From Mangrovimonas sp. YM274 (GTDB lineage Bacteria; Bacteroidota; Bacteroidia; Flavobacteriales; Flavobacteriaceae): 64,000 nt of DNA. The position numbers were made by a program, and so were the translations under genes. Of the stretch, positions 10,025 through 18,393 are shown piece after piece. The notes beneath the pieces were generated by a model. It had not been told where the DNA came from and made no database searches. It saw only the letters and a list, made by a program, of their open reading frames with translations. Numbering within the stretch: the first letter of the stretch is position 1; each line of letters begins with the position of its first letter. Where the stretch lies: NCBI RefSeq assembly GCF_030908385.1, contig NZ_CP133091.1, forward strand, positions 3,033,501 to 3,097,500. Direction: 5' to 3'.

Positions 10025-10056
10025 GAAAGGCCGCGCGATGAACGCGGCCTTTCGAA
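10025..10056 (-). terminator. Terminator-like hairpin between susD and GH51
   Basis: A perfect 10-bp inverted repeat (AAAGGCCGCG at 10026-10035 and CGCGGCCTTT at 10043-10052) with a seven-base loop. On the minus strand it is followed by a T-rich tract. It lies after the susD stop and before the GH51 start in what otherwise looks like one operon, so it may act as a partial terminator or a transcript-stabilising end for susCD. Confidence 0.7.
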
Positions 10057-10085
10057 ACTGAAGACTAATTCAAAATTAACAAATA

Positions 10086-11651
10086 TTAATATCCATCGTT
10101 TTGACCTATGGTCATTAATGGGTTATTATCCATTTCTGATTGTGGAATTGGGAAATACTCTCTACCTGGAGTGTAACTATTGTACTCAGGATCTCTAGAT
10201 TTCAACCATTCCAATTTCGCAGAATCTTGTAACCATCCCCAACGACGAATGTCATCGAAACGGTGTCCTTCCAAAGAGAACTCCAAGAAACGCTCATGTG
10301 CAATTTGATCGCGCATTTGCTGTTGATTCATACCAGGGTTTACGGTTGCTAAATCTGGTAAATTTACACGGTCTCTTACTTGTTGGATATATGGATACGC
10401 TGCATCGGTTTGTCCTAATTCGTTCAAACACTCCGCGTACATTAACAACACATCTGCATAACGCATGATACGTTCGTTGATACCAGATCTCCAATCATAT
10501 TCATTAGCTTGACTACCATCTGAATTTTGGTATTTGGCACAATAGATGTCATTTAACTGAGACTCATTACCAGCATAATGCGAAGCGAACTCCACTCCAT
10601 ACAACATCATCCCTGGTTTGTTGTAGAACATAGTGGCATCTAATCTAGGATCTACTTCTCCATCTACAGTTAACTCTTCTTGGTACTCGTTAAATAATGT
10701 CCATGTTGGCTGCACATCGGTAAACCCAAAGGTTGGTGGCCCATAGGTGATAGCTCTAGCCGAAGTTTTACCCCAAGCGGAAGAAGGCGCACCACCCCAA
10801 CCTAAATCAACTCCACCAACTTCTCTATTGAATTGCACCTCAAAAATAGACTCCACATTATTCTCATTCACCTTTGTAAAGTTATCTCTATAATTAGGGA
10901 CCAAATCATAAGCTCCTAAGTTTATGACTTGTTCAAACGCTGTTTTTGCTGAAGCAAAATCTTGTGTAAACAAATGTGCTTTTCCTAAATAAGCCAAGGC
11001 TGCCCCTTTAGTGGCGCGTCCTTTTTGACCTTGGTCGAGGCCAGAAACATCATCGTAAGACACCGGTAACAAACTAGCTGCCATTTCCAAATCAGACTTC
11101 ACCTGCGCCCAACCTTCTTCCTGTGATTTTTGTTCATGGTAAATTTCCAAACTAGTCATTGGAAGCGGTACATTTTTAAACATGTTCACTAAATGAAAAA
11201 AGTACAATCCTCTCATAAAGTAGGCCTGTCCTAAAATTCTATCCTTTAAGGCCGTGTCTTCCATTTCTATCCCAGGAACATTTTCCAATACCTGATTAGC
11301 ACGAAAAACTCCTTGATAGAAGGTTTCGAAAGCCCAACCATAAATGGCCGCATCAGCAACATTTGAATTAAATTTCCCAACATTGGACATAGCTCCCCAA
11401 GGTGAGTTACTTCTTGTCCCATCTCCCTTTAAGTCCAACAATAATGGTGTACTCCTCATATAGGAACCATCCGTCAACAAGCTACCATAAACAGCATTAA
11501 CTCCTTTAAGAGCATCTTCACCATTTTGCCAAAAAGACTCGGCCGTTTCAAAATTTGGAGAGATCTGATCAAGATCCTCATCCTTTACACAACTAGTGGC
11601 TATTACGGAGGTCGCCACTGCTATAGAATATAATATATGTTTCGTTTTCAT
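10086..11651 (-). CDS. SusD/RagB family surface glycan-binding lipoprotein
   Basis: A 521-residue lipoprotein with lipobox ATSC at Cys21 followed by VKDEDLD, the acidic pattern of surface-exposed lipoproteins. RagB/SusD features include YGSLLTDGSY and GQAYFMRGLYFFHLVNMF (TPR-like helices), then a C-terminal section with GINERIMRYADVLLMYAECL and ERFLEFSLEGHRFDDIRRWG, which is highly characteristic. It caps the SusC barrel and captures oligosaccharide at the cell surface, here most likely arabinan fragments. Its start lies 24 bases after the stop of the susC-like gene. Confidence 0.96.
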   Translation of the reverse strand: MKTKHILYSIAVATSVIATSCVKDEDLDQISPNFETAESFWQNGEDALKGVNAVYGSLLTDGSYMRSTPLLLDLKGDGTRSNSPWGAMSNVGKFNSNVADAAIYGWAFETFYQGVFRANQVLENVPGIEMEDTALKDRILGQAYFMRGLYFFHLVNMFKNVPLPMTSLEIYHEQKSQEEGWAQVKSDLEMAASLLPVSYDDVSGLDQGQKGRATKGAALAYLGKAHLFTQDFASAKTAFEQVINLGAYDLVPNYRDNFTKVNENNVESIFEVQFNREVGGVDLGWGGAPSSAWGKTSARAITYGPPTFGFTDVQPTWTLFNEYQEELTVDGEVDPRLDATMFYNKPGMMLYGVEFASHYAGNESQLNDIYCAKYQNSDGSQANEYDWRSGINERIMRYADVLLMYAECLNELGQTDAAYPYIQQVRDRVNLPDLATVNPGMNQQQMRDQIAHERFLEFSLEGHRFDDIRRWGWLQDSAKLEWLKSRDPEYNSYTPGREYFPIPQSEMDNNPLMTIGQNDGY

Positions 11652-11675
11652 AATTTCTAAATTTTATTTTACTCA

Positions 11676-14600
11676 TTAAAAGTCTACCTGCACTCCTAAA
11701 GCCAAAGTTCTTGGATTAGGGAACGATCCAAATTCTACACCTCTATTAAACAACCCATCACTTATAAAATCAGGATCATACCCATTATATTTAGTAATTA
11801 AAAATAAGTTTTGTCCTGATGCAAATACTCTAGCTTTAGTAAATACTTTTGTATCCAATGGAATGTTAAATCCAAGTTCCAAACTTTGTAATCTTACAAA
11901 ATCACCATCTTCGATAAATCTATCTGACTCTCTATTATTACCATTAGGATCTCCTACAATAGGTCTAGGCACATTGGTATTGGTATTTTCCGGAGACCAA
12001 TAGTTTAACATATCTGTATGACTATTACCTAAGTCACCTAGCATTAAACTTTGATAAGTACGATTGAAAATTTTATGACCTCCAGCTCCTGTAAAGAAAA
12101 CTGAGGCATCAAAGTTTTTGTAACGTGCACTTAAATTCAATCCAAAATTAAACTTAGGAATTGCAACCCCTTGAAACGTTCTGTCATCTGCATTAATTTC
12201 ACCGTCACCATTCACATCTCTAAACTTCACATCTCCGGGCATTGTAATTCCTGGTTGAGATGCATGATTATCGATTTCTTCTTGAGTTTGAAAAATACCT
12301 TCAGTCTCGTAAGCATAAATTTCCCCTGCAGATCTTCCTACTTCAGTTCTGGATGCATAACCAGGAATTGGAGTATCGTCATTCCCTATCTTCAATACTT
12401 CATTCTTTAAGGTTCCAAGGTTCGCTGAAATGTTATAACTGAAGTCTTCTTTGGTATCACTCCAACCTAAGGTAAATTCCACCCCTGTGTTTTGCACGGT
12501 TCCCGCATTGGTTGTCAATTCAATTGGAAAAGACCCTGAAGAGTACGGGATTGGCACATTAGCCAGCAAATCTGTGGATTTCTTTTTAAAATACTCCGCT
12601 GTAAACTGTAATCTGTTATTAAACATTCCAAACTCAGCAGCTACATTTGTTGACTCTGTGTCCTCCCATTTGATGTCTGGATCCACAATTTTAGTAACCG
12701 TTGTTCCTGGAGCAAGTTCATTTACACCTCCATTATTAAACAAATAATTTGCAAAAGGATTAGTCGTCAAGGCAAACTCATATAATCCGATTGTGTTATT
12801 CCCTAACTGCCCATAACCTCCACGAATTTTCAAGGTATTCCACCACTCTGGAAGGTTAATATCGTTGTGCGCTTTCCAAGCACCAGATACAGAAAAGTAA
12901 TTTCCCGTATTATTTCTTGGTGCAAACTTAGACGACTTATCTTGTCTAAAGTTTACCTCCAATAAATATTTATCATCAAAAGTATAATCAACTCGCCCAA
13001 TATACGATTTATAGGTTTCTGTTGTATAGCGTTCTATAGCATCTCTATTGTCTGCATATTGGAACTGTGCTATTTCCCCCGGCTCAAAACCAGTACCCCT
13101 AGTCGTTAAATTGTAATCATCCGAACGCTCTTGAATCATTCCTCCTAAAACATTGAAAATATGCTTTTCACCTAAAGTAAATTCATAAGTTAATAAATTA
13201 TTAACAATTGTCCTTGTATCATGACCAACATTAGTCTCCAACCTTGCCTCAGCATTTTCAGTTACATAGTACCACCCTAAATCACTTGGAGGGTTAAAAA
13301 ACCTATTATTCCAATCCGTTCTATCACCACTTACATTTAATTTGTATTTCAAGCCCTTCAGAATCTCAAATTCCCCCCAAATATTTCCAACAAAACGATT
13401 ACGTTTACTTTCATTGGTAATCAAATTATTATAACCAATCACATTTAAGGAAATTACACGTTGTGCAATACCATCGGTACCACCGTAACCTCCAAGCCTA
13501 TTTTCATCATAAACAGGCATGGTAGGCACAGCACCTAACAAATTAATGATAGAACTTGTTCCCGCCAAGTATTCGTTAAAGTTTTCTTTATCAGACTGAG
13601 AATAAGCTAATTTAGCACCATATTTAAAACGTCCTTTCTCACCCCCTAAGTTCACATTAGTAGAATAACGTTCGTAGGCTTGAGGTGTCTCAAAGTAACT
13701 CGTATTTTTAAAGTAATCTAAGTTAACGTTATAACTTAAGGATTCTGCTCCTCCATTAAAGGCCAAAGAATGATTTTCTAAAACCCCTGTTCTAAAAGCC
13801 TCATCCTGCCAATCGGTATCAACGTCGTCAATAAACAAATCGTTATCAGGGTATACTCCTGGTGAAATAGGTAAATCAGCACCTTGACTATTTGCATTAG
13901 TTTCCGCTGCTCTCACCAACTCTTGATACTGCTCTCTGTTAGCCAAATCATACCATCTATTTTTAGCCACGTTCTGAAAACCTAGGGTTGTTTTATAGCT
14001 GATACTCAATTTTCCTTCCTTACCTTTTTTAGTAGTAATGATTACAACCCCATTAGCCCCCCGAGCACCGTAGATGGCTGCAGAAGACGCATCCTTCAAA
14101 ATCTGGATGGACTCGATGTCTCCAGTGGCGAAATCATAAGGAGCGTCTACAATCACTCCATCAATAACCCATAAAGGACCATTATTTCTAAAAGAAGTAA
14201 TCCCTCTAATTTTAATGTTTACAAATCCTCCAGGCTCTCCAGAAGACTGAACGGTCACCCCTGGTGCTTGGCCTTGGATCATTTTGGCCACATCATAAGT
14301 TATGGTCTTTTTTGCATCCTCTACATCAACCACACTTACCGAACCTGTTAAGTTCTCTTTCTTTTTGGCGCCATACCCAACTACAACGATTTCGTCAAGA
14401 GCTGCAACATTCTCCTCCATCGATACATTAAGTACAGAAGAATCACCTACGGTCACCTCCTTAGAGACAAACCCTACAAAAGAGAATACTAAAACATCCC
14501 CTACAGAAGTATCCAAGGAATAATTTCCATCAAAATCTGTAGCGGTACCATTAGAGGTCCCCTTTATAATTACATTCACACCAGGAAGAGTCATGCCATC

Positions 14601-14741
14601 TGTTGCAGATGTCACTGTTCCTGTAATGGTCTTTTGTTGGGCAAAACCTGTTGCCGACAACAGCACCATAATCATCACAAAAAAACACTTCGGAACCCTA
14701 AGTGTCAAATGATTACCAATCAAAAATTTGGTCGCTATCAT
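11676..14741 (-). CDS. SusC/RagA family TonB-dependent outer-membrane transporter
   Basis: A 1021-residue outer-membrane protein. After an extended N-terminus and a signal peptide ending near GFAQ come a carboxypeptidase-D-like regulatory domain (TGTVTSATDGMTLPGVNVII), a TonB-box-like segment LDEIVVVGYGAKKKENLTGS, the plug domain with GFVNIKIRGITSF and ASSAAIYGARGANGVVIITTKKG (the SusC signature), and a long beta-barrel ending in NPRTLALGVQVDF with terminal Phe. It is the first gene of the arabinan operon and is paired with the SusD-like protein. The extra residues before the signal peptide (MIATKFLIGNHLTLRVPK) suggest the true start could be a little downstream, but no later Met gives a better signal. 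Confidence 0.96.
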   Translation of the reverse strand: MIATKFLIGNHLTLRVPKCFFVMIMVLLSATGFAQQKTITGTVTSATDGMTLPGVNVIIKGTSNGTATDFDGNYSLDTSVGDVLVFSFVGFVSKEVTVGDSSVLNVSMEENVAALDEIVVVGYGAKKKENLTGSVSVVDVEDAKKTITYDVAKMIQGQAPGVTVQSSGEPGGFVNIKIRGITSFRNNGPLWVIDGVIVDAPYDFATGDIESIQILKDASSAAIYGARGANGVVIITTKKGKEGKLSISYKTTLGFQNVAKNRWYDLANREQYQELVRAAETNANSQGADLPISPGVYPDNDLFIDDVDTDWQDEAFRTGVLENHSLAFNGGAESLSYNVNLDYFKNTSYFETPQAYERYSTNVNLGGEKGRFKYGAKLAYSQSDKENFNEYLAGTSSIINLLGAVPTMPVYDENRLGGYGGTDGIAQRVISLNVIGYNNLITNESKRNRFVGNIWGEFEILKGLKYKLNVSGDRTDWNNRFFNPPSDLGWYYVTENAEARLETNVGHDTRTIVNNLLTYEFTLGEKHIFNVLGGMIQERSDDYNLTTRGTGFEPGEIAQFQYADNRDAIERYTTETYKSYIGRVDYTFDDKYLLEVNFRQDKSSKFAPRNNTGNYFSVSGAWKAHNDINLPEWWNTLKIRGGYGQLGNNTIGLYEFALTTNPFANYLFNNGGVNELAPGTTVTKIVDPDIKWEDTESTNVAAEFGMFNNRLQFTAEYFKKKSTDLLANVPIPYSSGSFPIELTTNAGTVQNTGVEFTLGWSDTKEDFSYNISANLGTLKNEVLKIGNDDTPIPGYASRTEVGRSAGEIYAYETEGIFQTQEEIDNHASQPGITMPGDVKFRDVNGDGEINADDRTFQGVAIPKFNFGLNLSARYKNFDASVFFTGAGGHKIFNRTYQSLMLGDLGNSHTDMLNYWSPENTNTNVPRPIVGDPNGNNRESDRFIEDGDFVRLQSLELGFNIPLDTKVFTKARVFASGQNLFLITKYNGYDPDFISDGLFNRGVEFGSFPNPRTLALGVQVDF

Positions 14742-14982
14742 ACTAGAATAATTTAGAATTAGTTTTAAATTTTAGCTATAAGTGTCAATTATACACTTCC
14801 AAAGGAATTAAAGTTTTTTCATATAAGCAAGTTTTTTTATGATTTTTTTAAGAATTACATATTTAAGCACTATATTTATTACCGAATTAATAATTGTATT
14901 TTTCACATTTATTAATTTAAGTTTAAATTGATTAATTATATTTTTTTAATAAACTTGCCTAGCAATGTTCAAATAATTTTAA
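14742..14982. promoter_or_regulatory. Divergent regulatory region between susC and the AraR-like gene
   Basis: This 241-bp, very AT-rich stretch must hold promoters for both the arabinan operon (leftward) and the Nudix regulator (rightward). It contains the short palindrome at 14780-14798, and an AAGTTTA (14919-14925) / TAAACTT (14950-14956) inverted repeat just upstream of the regulator. No exact TAnnTTTG element is visible for either gene. A near match, TATAATTG, lies on the minus strand at 14793-14786 inside the palindrome. Confidence 0.6.
14780..14798. promoter_or_regulatory. Candidate operator: AAGTGT-7-ACACTT palindrome
   Basis: Perfect 6-bp arms (14780-14785 and 14793-14798) around a 7-bp spacer. 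The site begins 38 bp upstream of the susC ATG and overlaps a minus-strand TATAATTG that resembles a -7 element. The placement is what a repressor site for the divergent Nudix/AraR-like regulator would need. The sequence is seen directly; its function is inferred. Confidence 0.45.
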
Positions 14983-15672
14983 ATGCTTAATAACTATAGT
15001 AAAGAGGACAAAGTTTTATTAGCAGTAGACTGTATCATTTTTGGTTTTGACAAGGACAAGCTGAAAATTTTGCTCATTAAAAGGGATTTTGAGCCCGAAA
15101 AAGGAAAATGGTCCCTGATTGGGGGATTCCTAAAAAAAGAAGAAAACTTGGATGATGCCGCCAATAGAGTCCTTGAACATCTTACTGGACTTGACGAAGT
15201 CTACCTGGAACAATTTTTCACCTACAGTGAAGTGGACAGGGACCCTGAAGAGCGAACTATATCGGTAGCTTATTATGCGCTCATCAATATTGAAGACCAT
15301 GATGAAGAACTCATAGAACAATATTCAGCAAAATGGTTTAGCATTGACAAAATTCCAAACCTCATTTTTGACCACAATCAAATGGTGGACCAGGCCATTA
15401 AACGCCTGCAGTACAGAGCCTCTACCAAACCTATTGGATTTGAATTGCTGCCAGAGAAATTTACCATGCGGCAATTGCAAAAGCTCTACGAATCCATTTT
15501 AGACACCGACTTGGATAAACGGAATTTCATCAGTAAAATAAATGCTCTAGACATTCTGATTAAACTGGACGAAAAAGACATGGAGTCATCCAGAAAGGGA
15601 TCCTTTCTACATATGTTTGACAAAGAAAAGTATGACAAAAAAACCCATGAAGGGTTCATTTTTAAAATCTAA
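14983..15672 (+). CDS. araR: Nudix-fold transcriptional regulator, AraR/NrtR-like
   Basis: A 229-residue cytoplasmic protein with an N-terminal Nudix domain (residues about 5-150: VLLAVDCIIFGFDKDKLKIL and FEPEKGKWSLIGGFLKKEE) and a C-terminal winged-helix domain (about 155-229: FTMRQLQKLYESILDTDLDK, then RNFISKINALDILIKLDEKD). The Nudix box is degenerate, with NLDDAANRVLEHLTGL replacing the catalytic REXXEE pattern. That fits a ligand-sensing regulator rather than a hydrolase. Bacteroides AraR, which responds to L-arabinose, belongs to this NrtR-like group. The gene is divergent from the arabinan susC, which strengthens the assignment. Whether it represses or activates here is unknown. Confidence 0.85.
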   Translation: MLNNYSKEDKVLLAVDCIIFGFDKDKLKILLIKRDFEPEKGKWSLIGGFLKKEENLDDAANRVLEHLTGLDEVYLEQFFTYSEVDRDPEERTISVAYYALINIEDHDEELIEQYSAKWFSIDKIPNLIFDHNQMVDQAIKRLQYRASTKPIGFELLPEKFTMRQLQKLYESILDTDLDKRNFISKINALDILIKLDEKDMESSRKGSFLHMFDKEKYDKKTHEGFIFKI

Positions 15673-15703
15673 AAAAGAAGAGCCTATATAGGTTCTTTTT
15701 TTA
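15671..15703 (+). terminator. Rho-independent terminator after the AraR-like gene
   Basis: A hairpin centred on the self-complementary CCTATATAGG, extended by AGAG/TTCT pairing including G-U, is followed by a run of seven T. It starts at the stop codon of the regulator gene. Confidence 0.75.
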
Positions 15704-15755
15704 GTCTTCTAGGAAAAAAGTAGCACAAATTCAGAAATAATCGGCAGTACAAATT

Positions 15756-15763
15756 TAGCTTTG
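15756..15763 (+). promoter_or_regulatory. Bacteroidota -7 element (TAGCTTTG) for the GH88 operon
   Basis: TAGCTTTG matches TAnnTTTG exactly and lies about 70 bp before the GH88 start codon. No convincing -33 TTTG sits at the usual distance. The transcript would cover the GH88, BNR_4 and DUF2264 genes. Confidence 0.5.
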
Positions 15764-15834
15764 TAAGTCTAAACACAACATATTAGAATTGTGTAAAAAA
15801 TAGCCACAGGTTCTCTGAATTAGAAATACAACAC

Positions 15835-17061
15835 ATGAAACATCTACATTCCATAAAACTTTATTCACTTCTCAGTCTTGCTTCTTTAATTAATTTTACC
15901 GCCTGTAAAACAGAAAATAACACACCACAAAAAGCAGAACCCAATTGGGCTGAGCAGCATTTGGAAATGGCAGCCAACAATTACAAAACCCTTTCCAAAA
16001 ACGTTCCTGTCAACCAATTTCCCACTACTTATACCAACGATACTCTTAGATTTAGTGACTCCGGTTGGTGGTGCAGTGGTTTTTACCCGGGTACTTTGGT
16101 GTATTTATTTGAAGGTACTCAAGATTCCCTGTTTTTAAAAACCGTCGAAACAAAATTGACAGAACTTGAAAAAGAACAATTCAACACCACCACTCATGAT
16201 TTAGGATTTATGATGTTCTGCAGTTTTGGTAATGCTTATCAAGTAACGCACAATCCTGAATATGCCGAAATCATCAAAAATGCATCACAATCTATAAGCT
16301 CTCGTTTCAATCCAAAAACGGGAACTATCCGTTCCTGGGATCCTGCACCGTGGAATGACAAATGGGAATACCCTGTAATCATTGACAATATGATGAACCT
16401 GGAAATGCTTCTTTGGGCAGGAAAACATGTCAACAACCATAAATTTACCGAAGTAGCCCTAACGCATGCCGATACCACGCTAAACAATCATTTCCGTAAA
16501 GATTTTAGCAGCTACCATGTTGTCTCCTACGATACCATTTCAGGAAATGTTGAAATGAAAAATACCGATCAAGGCTATGCCGATGAATCCTCTTGGGCAC
16601 GAGGACAAGCCTGGGGATTGTACGGCTACACCACCATGTACCGATATACCAAAAACCAAAAGTATTTAGAACATGCCATGGGTATTGCAGACTTTATAGT
16701 TAACCATCCCAACCTTCCTGAAGATAAAATTCCGTATTGGGATTTTGACGCTCCTAATATTCCAAATGCCAAAAGAGACGCCTCGGCTGCGGCTATCATG
16801 GCTTCTGCCTTTTTGGAACTCAAAAACTACGCTTCTGAAAACAAAGCCAAAATCTACTTCAACACTGCCGAACAAATGCTCAAAAGTCTCTCTTCTCCAG
16901 AATATTTTGCATCGCAAGATGAACAAGGCGGTTTTATCATCAAACATTGTGTTGGGAATATGCCTGATAATACCGAAGTTGACGTTCCCCTCTCCTATGC
17001 CGACTATTATTACGTGGAAGCTCTTTTAAGATACTTAAACAAAATAGAACTCATCAATTAG
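15835..17061 (+). CDS. GH88 family unsaturated uronyl hydrolase, lipoprotein
   Basis: A 408-residue lipoprotein with a lipobox ending at Cys24 (FTAC). GH88 signatures in order are SGWWCSGFYPGTLVYLFEGT, TTHDLGFMMFCSFGNAY with the first catalytic Asp, VIIDNMMNLEMLLWAGKH with the second catalytic Asp, WARGQAWGLYGYT, and RDASAAAIMASAFLEL. The fold is a six-hairpin (alpha/alpha) barrel. Family members hydrate the 4,5-double bond of unsaturated uronic acids left by polysaccharide lyases. It leads an operon with a BNR_4 protein (13 bp downstream) and a DUF2264 protein, suggesting the lyase is one of those partners. The exact oligosaccharide substrate is not evident from sequence. Confidence 0.9.
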   Translation: MKHLHSIKLYSLLSLASLINFTACKTENNTPQKAEPNWAEQHLEMAANNYKTLSKNVPVNQFPTTYTNDTLRFSDSGWWCSGFYPGTLVYLFEGTQDSLFLKTVETKLTELEKEQFNTTTHDLGFMMFCSFGNAYQVTHNPEYAEIIKNASQSISSRFNPKTGTIRSWDPAPWNDKWEYPVIIDNMMNLEMLLWAGKHVNNHKFTEVALTHADTTLNNHFRKDFSSYHVVSYDTISGNVEMKNTDQGYADESSWARGQAWGLYGYTTMYRYTKNQKYLEHAMGIADFIVNHPNLPEDKIPYWDFDAPNIPNAKRDASAAAIMASAFLELKNYASENKAKIYFNTAEQMLKSLSSPEYFASQDEQGGFIIKHCVGNMPDNTEVDVPLSYADYYYVEALLRYLNKIELIN

Positions 17062-17074
17062 ACATTAGGCAATC

Positions 17075-18382
17075 ATGTTAAAACATACGTTTTCCTATCT
17101 TTTACTTTTTCTTTTAGCAGCATCTTGCCATAAGACTTCGTTCCAAAAACCTTTAGAAACCAACATCTCCCAAGTGGGTGAAGGATGGGCCAAAAATTCT
17201 ATCAACACGGTTATTTTTAGAAAAAATTCTTTAGTAACACACAACAAACACCAGTACATTGCTTACTATAATCCAGAAGGCCATGTGGTATTGGGAAAAA
17301 GACTCCTAAAATCTAGCCAATGGGAAACCCTAGTTACTCCTTATACTGCCCATGTAGAAGATGCCCATAACTCAATCAGCATTATGGTAGATGGTGACGG
17401 CTATTTACATGTGGCTTGGGGCAACCACAACAATCAGCTTAACTATGCGAAAAGTGTCCGTCCCAATTCATTGGAACTAGGCAAAAAAATACAAATGTTA
17501 GGAGATAAAGAGCAACAGGTCAGTTACCCTGAATTCTACGCCTTACAGGATGGCAACCTCCTGTTTTTCTACAGAGATGGAGGTTCTGGAAACGGCAATC
17601 TTGTCATTAACCACTACAATACCCAAACCCAAACTTGGCACAGGGTACAGGATAATCTGATAGATGGAGAAAGTTTGAGGAATGCCTATTGGCAGGCCTA
17701 TGTAGACAAAAATGATCAAATGCATATTTCCTGGGTTTGGAGAGAAAGCCCCGATGTGGCTAGCAATCACGATTTGGCTTACGCCACTTCCAAAGATGGT
17801 GGGAAAACCTGGCAAAAATCGACAGGAGAAGTCTACCAACTTCCTATTACAGAAAGCTCTGCTGAAGTGATTGAAAACATCCCTCAAAACAGCGAGCTTA
17901 TCAACCAAACTTCCATGACCTCCGACAAGCATGGCAATCCTTTCATTGTTAGTTATTGGCGTGAAGCAGATAGTGAGATTCCGCAATTCCATCTTACCTA
18001 CAAAACAGACCAATGGCAAACTATCGATTTAGGTTTCAGAAAAACACCTTTTAGCCTAAGCGGACTAGGCACGAAATCCATTCCTATTTCCAGACCACAA
18101 ATAGTAGCAACCGACTCAGAGGACATTATTGTCATATTCAGGGATGAAGAGCGCGGTAGCAAAGTATCAATTGCCTATAACACATTTCCTTTTGATAGCA
18201 ACTGGCAAATTTTGGATGTAACCGAGGACTCTTACGAAGCGTGGGAACCGACTTTAGACACAGAACTTTGGAAAAGTTCAAAAATACTGAGTCTGTTTTT
18301 ACAAAAAACCTATCAAGTAGACAGTGAAGGCTTATCCGACATTCAAGAAAGTGATGTTGAAGTTTTAGACTGGCAACCTTAA
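17075..18382 (+). CDS. BNR_4 seven-bladed propeller protein, candidate polysaccharide lyase or rhamnosidase
   Basis: A 435-residue lipoprotein with lipobox AASC at Cys18. The BNR_4 family signature is clear: EDAHNSISIMVDGDGYLHVA is followed by WGNHNNQLNYAKS, then VSYPEFYALQDGNLLFFYRD. The two His, the Tyr and the Arg in these segments correspond in position to catalytic residues described for BNR_4 lyases such as PL24/PL25. Related propellers in GH145/PL42 act on rhamnose-glucuronate ends of arabinogalactan. It lies between GH88 and DUF2264 genes, so a product with unsaturated glucuronate would be consumed by the GH88 enzyme. Family membership is secure; the reaction is inferred. Confidence 0.8.
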   Translation: MLKHTFSYLLLFLLAASCHKTSFQKPLETNISQVGEGWAKNSINTVIFRKNSLVTHNKHQYIAYYNPEGHVVLGKRLLKSSQWETLVTPYTAHVEDAHNSISIMVDGDGYLHVAWGNHNNQLNYAKSVRPNSLELGKKIQMLGDKEQQVSYPEFYALQDGNLLFFYRDGGSGNGNLVINHYNTQTQTWHRVQDNLIDGESLRNAYWQAYVDKNDQMHISWVWRESPDVASNHDLAYATSKDGGKTWQKSTGEVYQLPITESSAEVIENIPQNSELINQTSMTSDKHGNPFIVSYWREADSEIPQFHLTYKTDQWQTIDLGFRKTPFSLSGLGTKSIPISRPQIVATDSEDIIVIFRDEERGSKVSIAYNTFPFDSNWQILDVTEDSYEAWEPTLDTELWKSSKILSLFLQKTYQVDSEGLSDIQESDVEVLDWQP

Positions 18383-18393
18383 AAAATAAAACG

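Noticed and set aside
14919-14956. AAGTTTA/TAAACTT inverted repeat as a second AraR operator
   Set aside because: The arms are AT-only except for one G/C, the 24-bp spacer is long, and such repeats are expected by chance in this AT-rich stretch.
17543-18019. 158-residue antisense ORF within the BNR_4 gene
   Set aside because: It is opposite a gene with strong family motifs, has no recognisable features of its own and fits a shadow frame.
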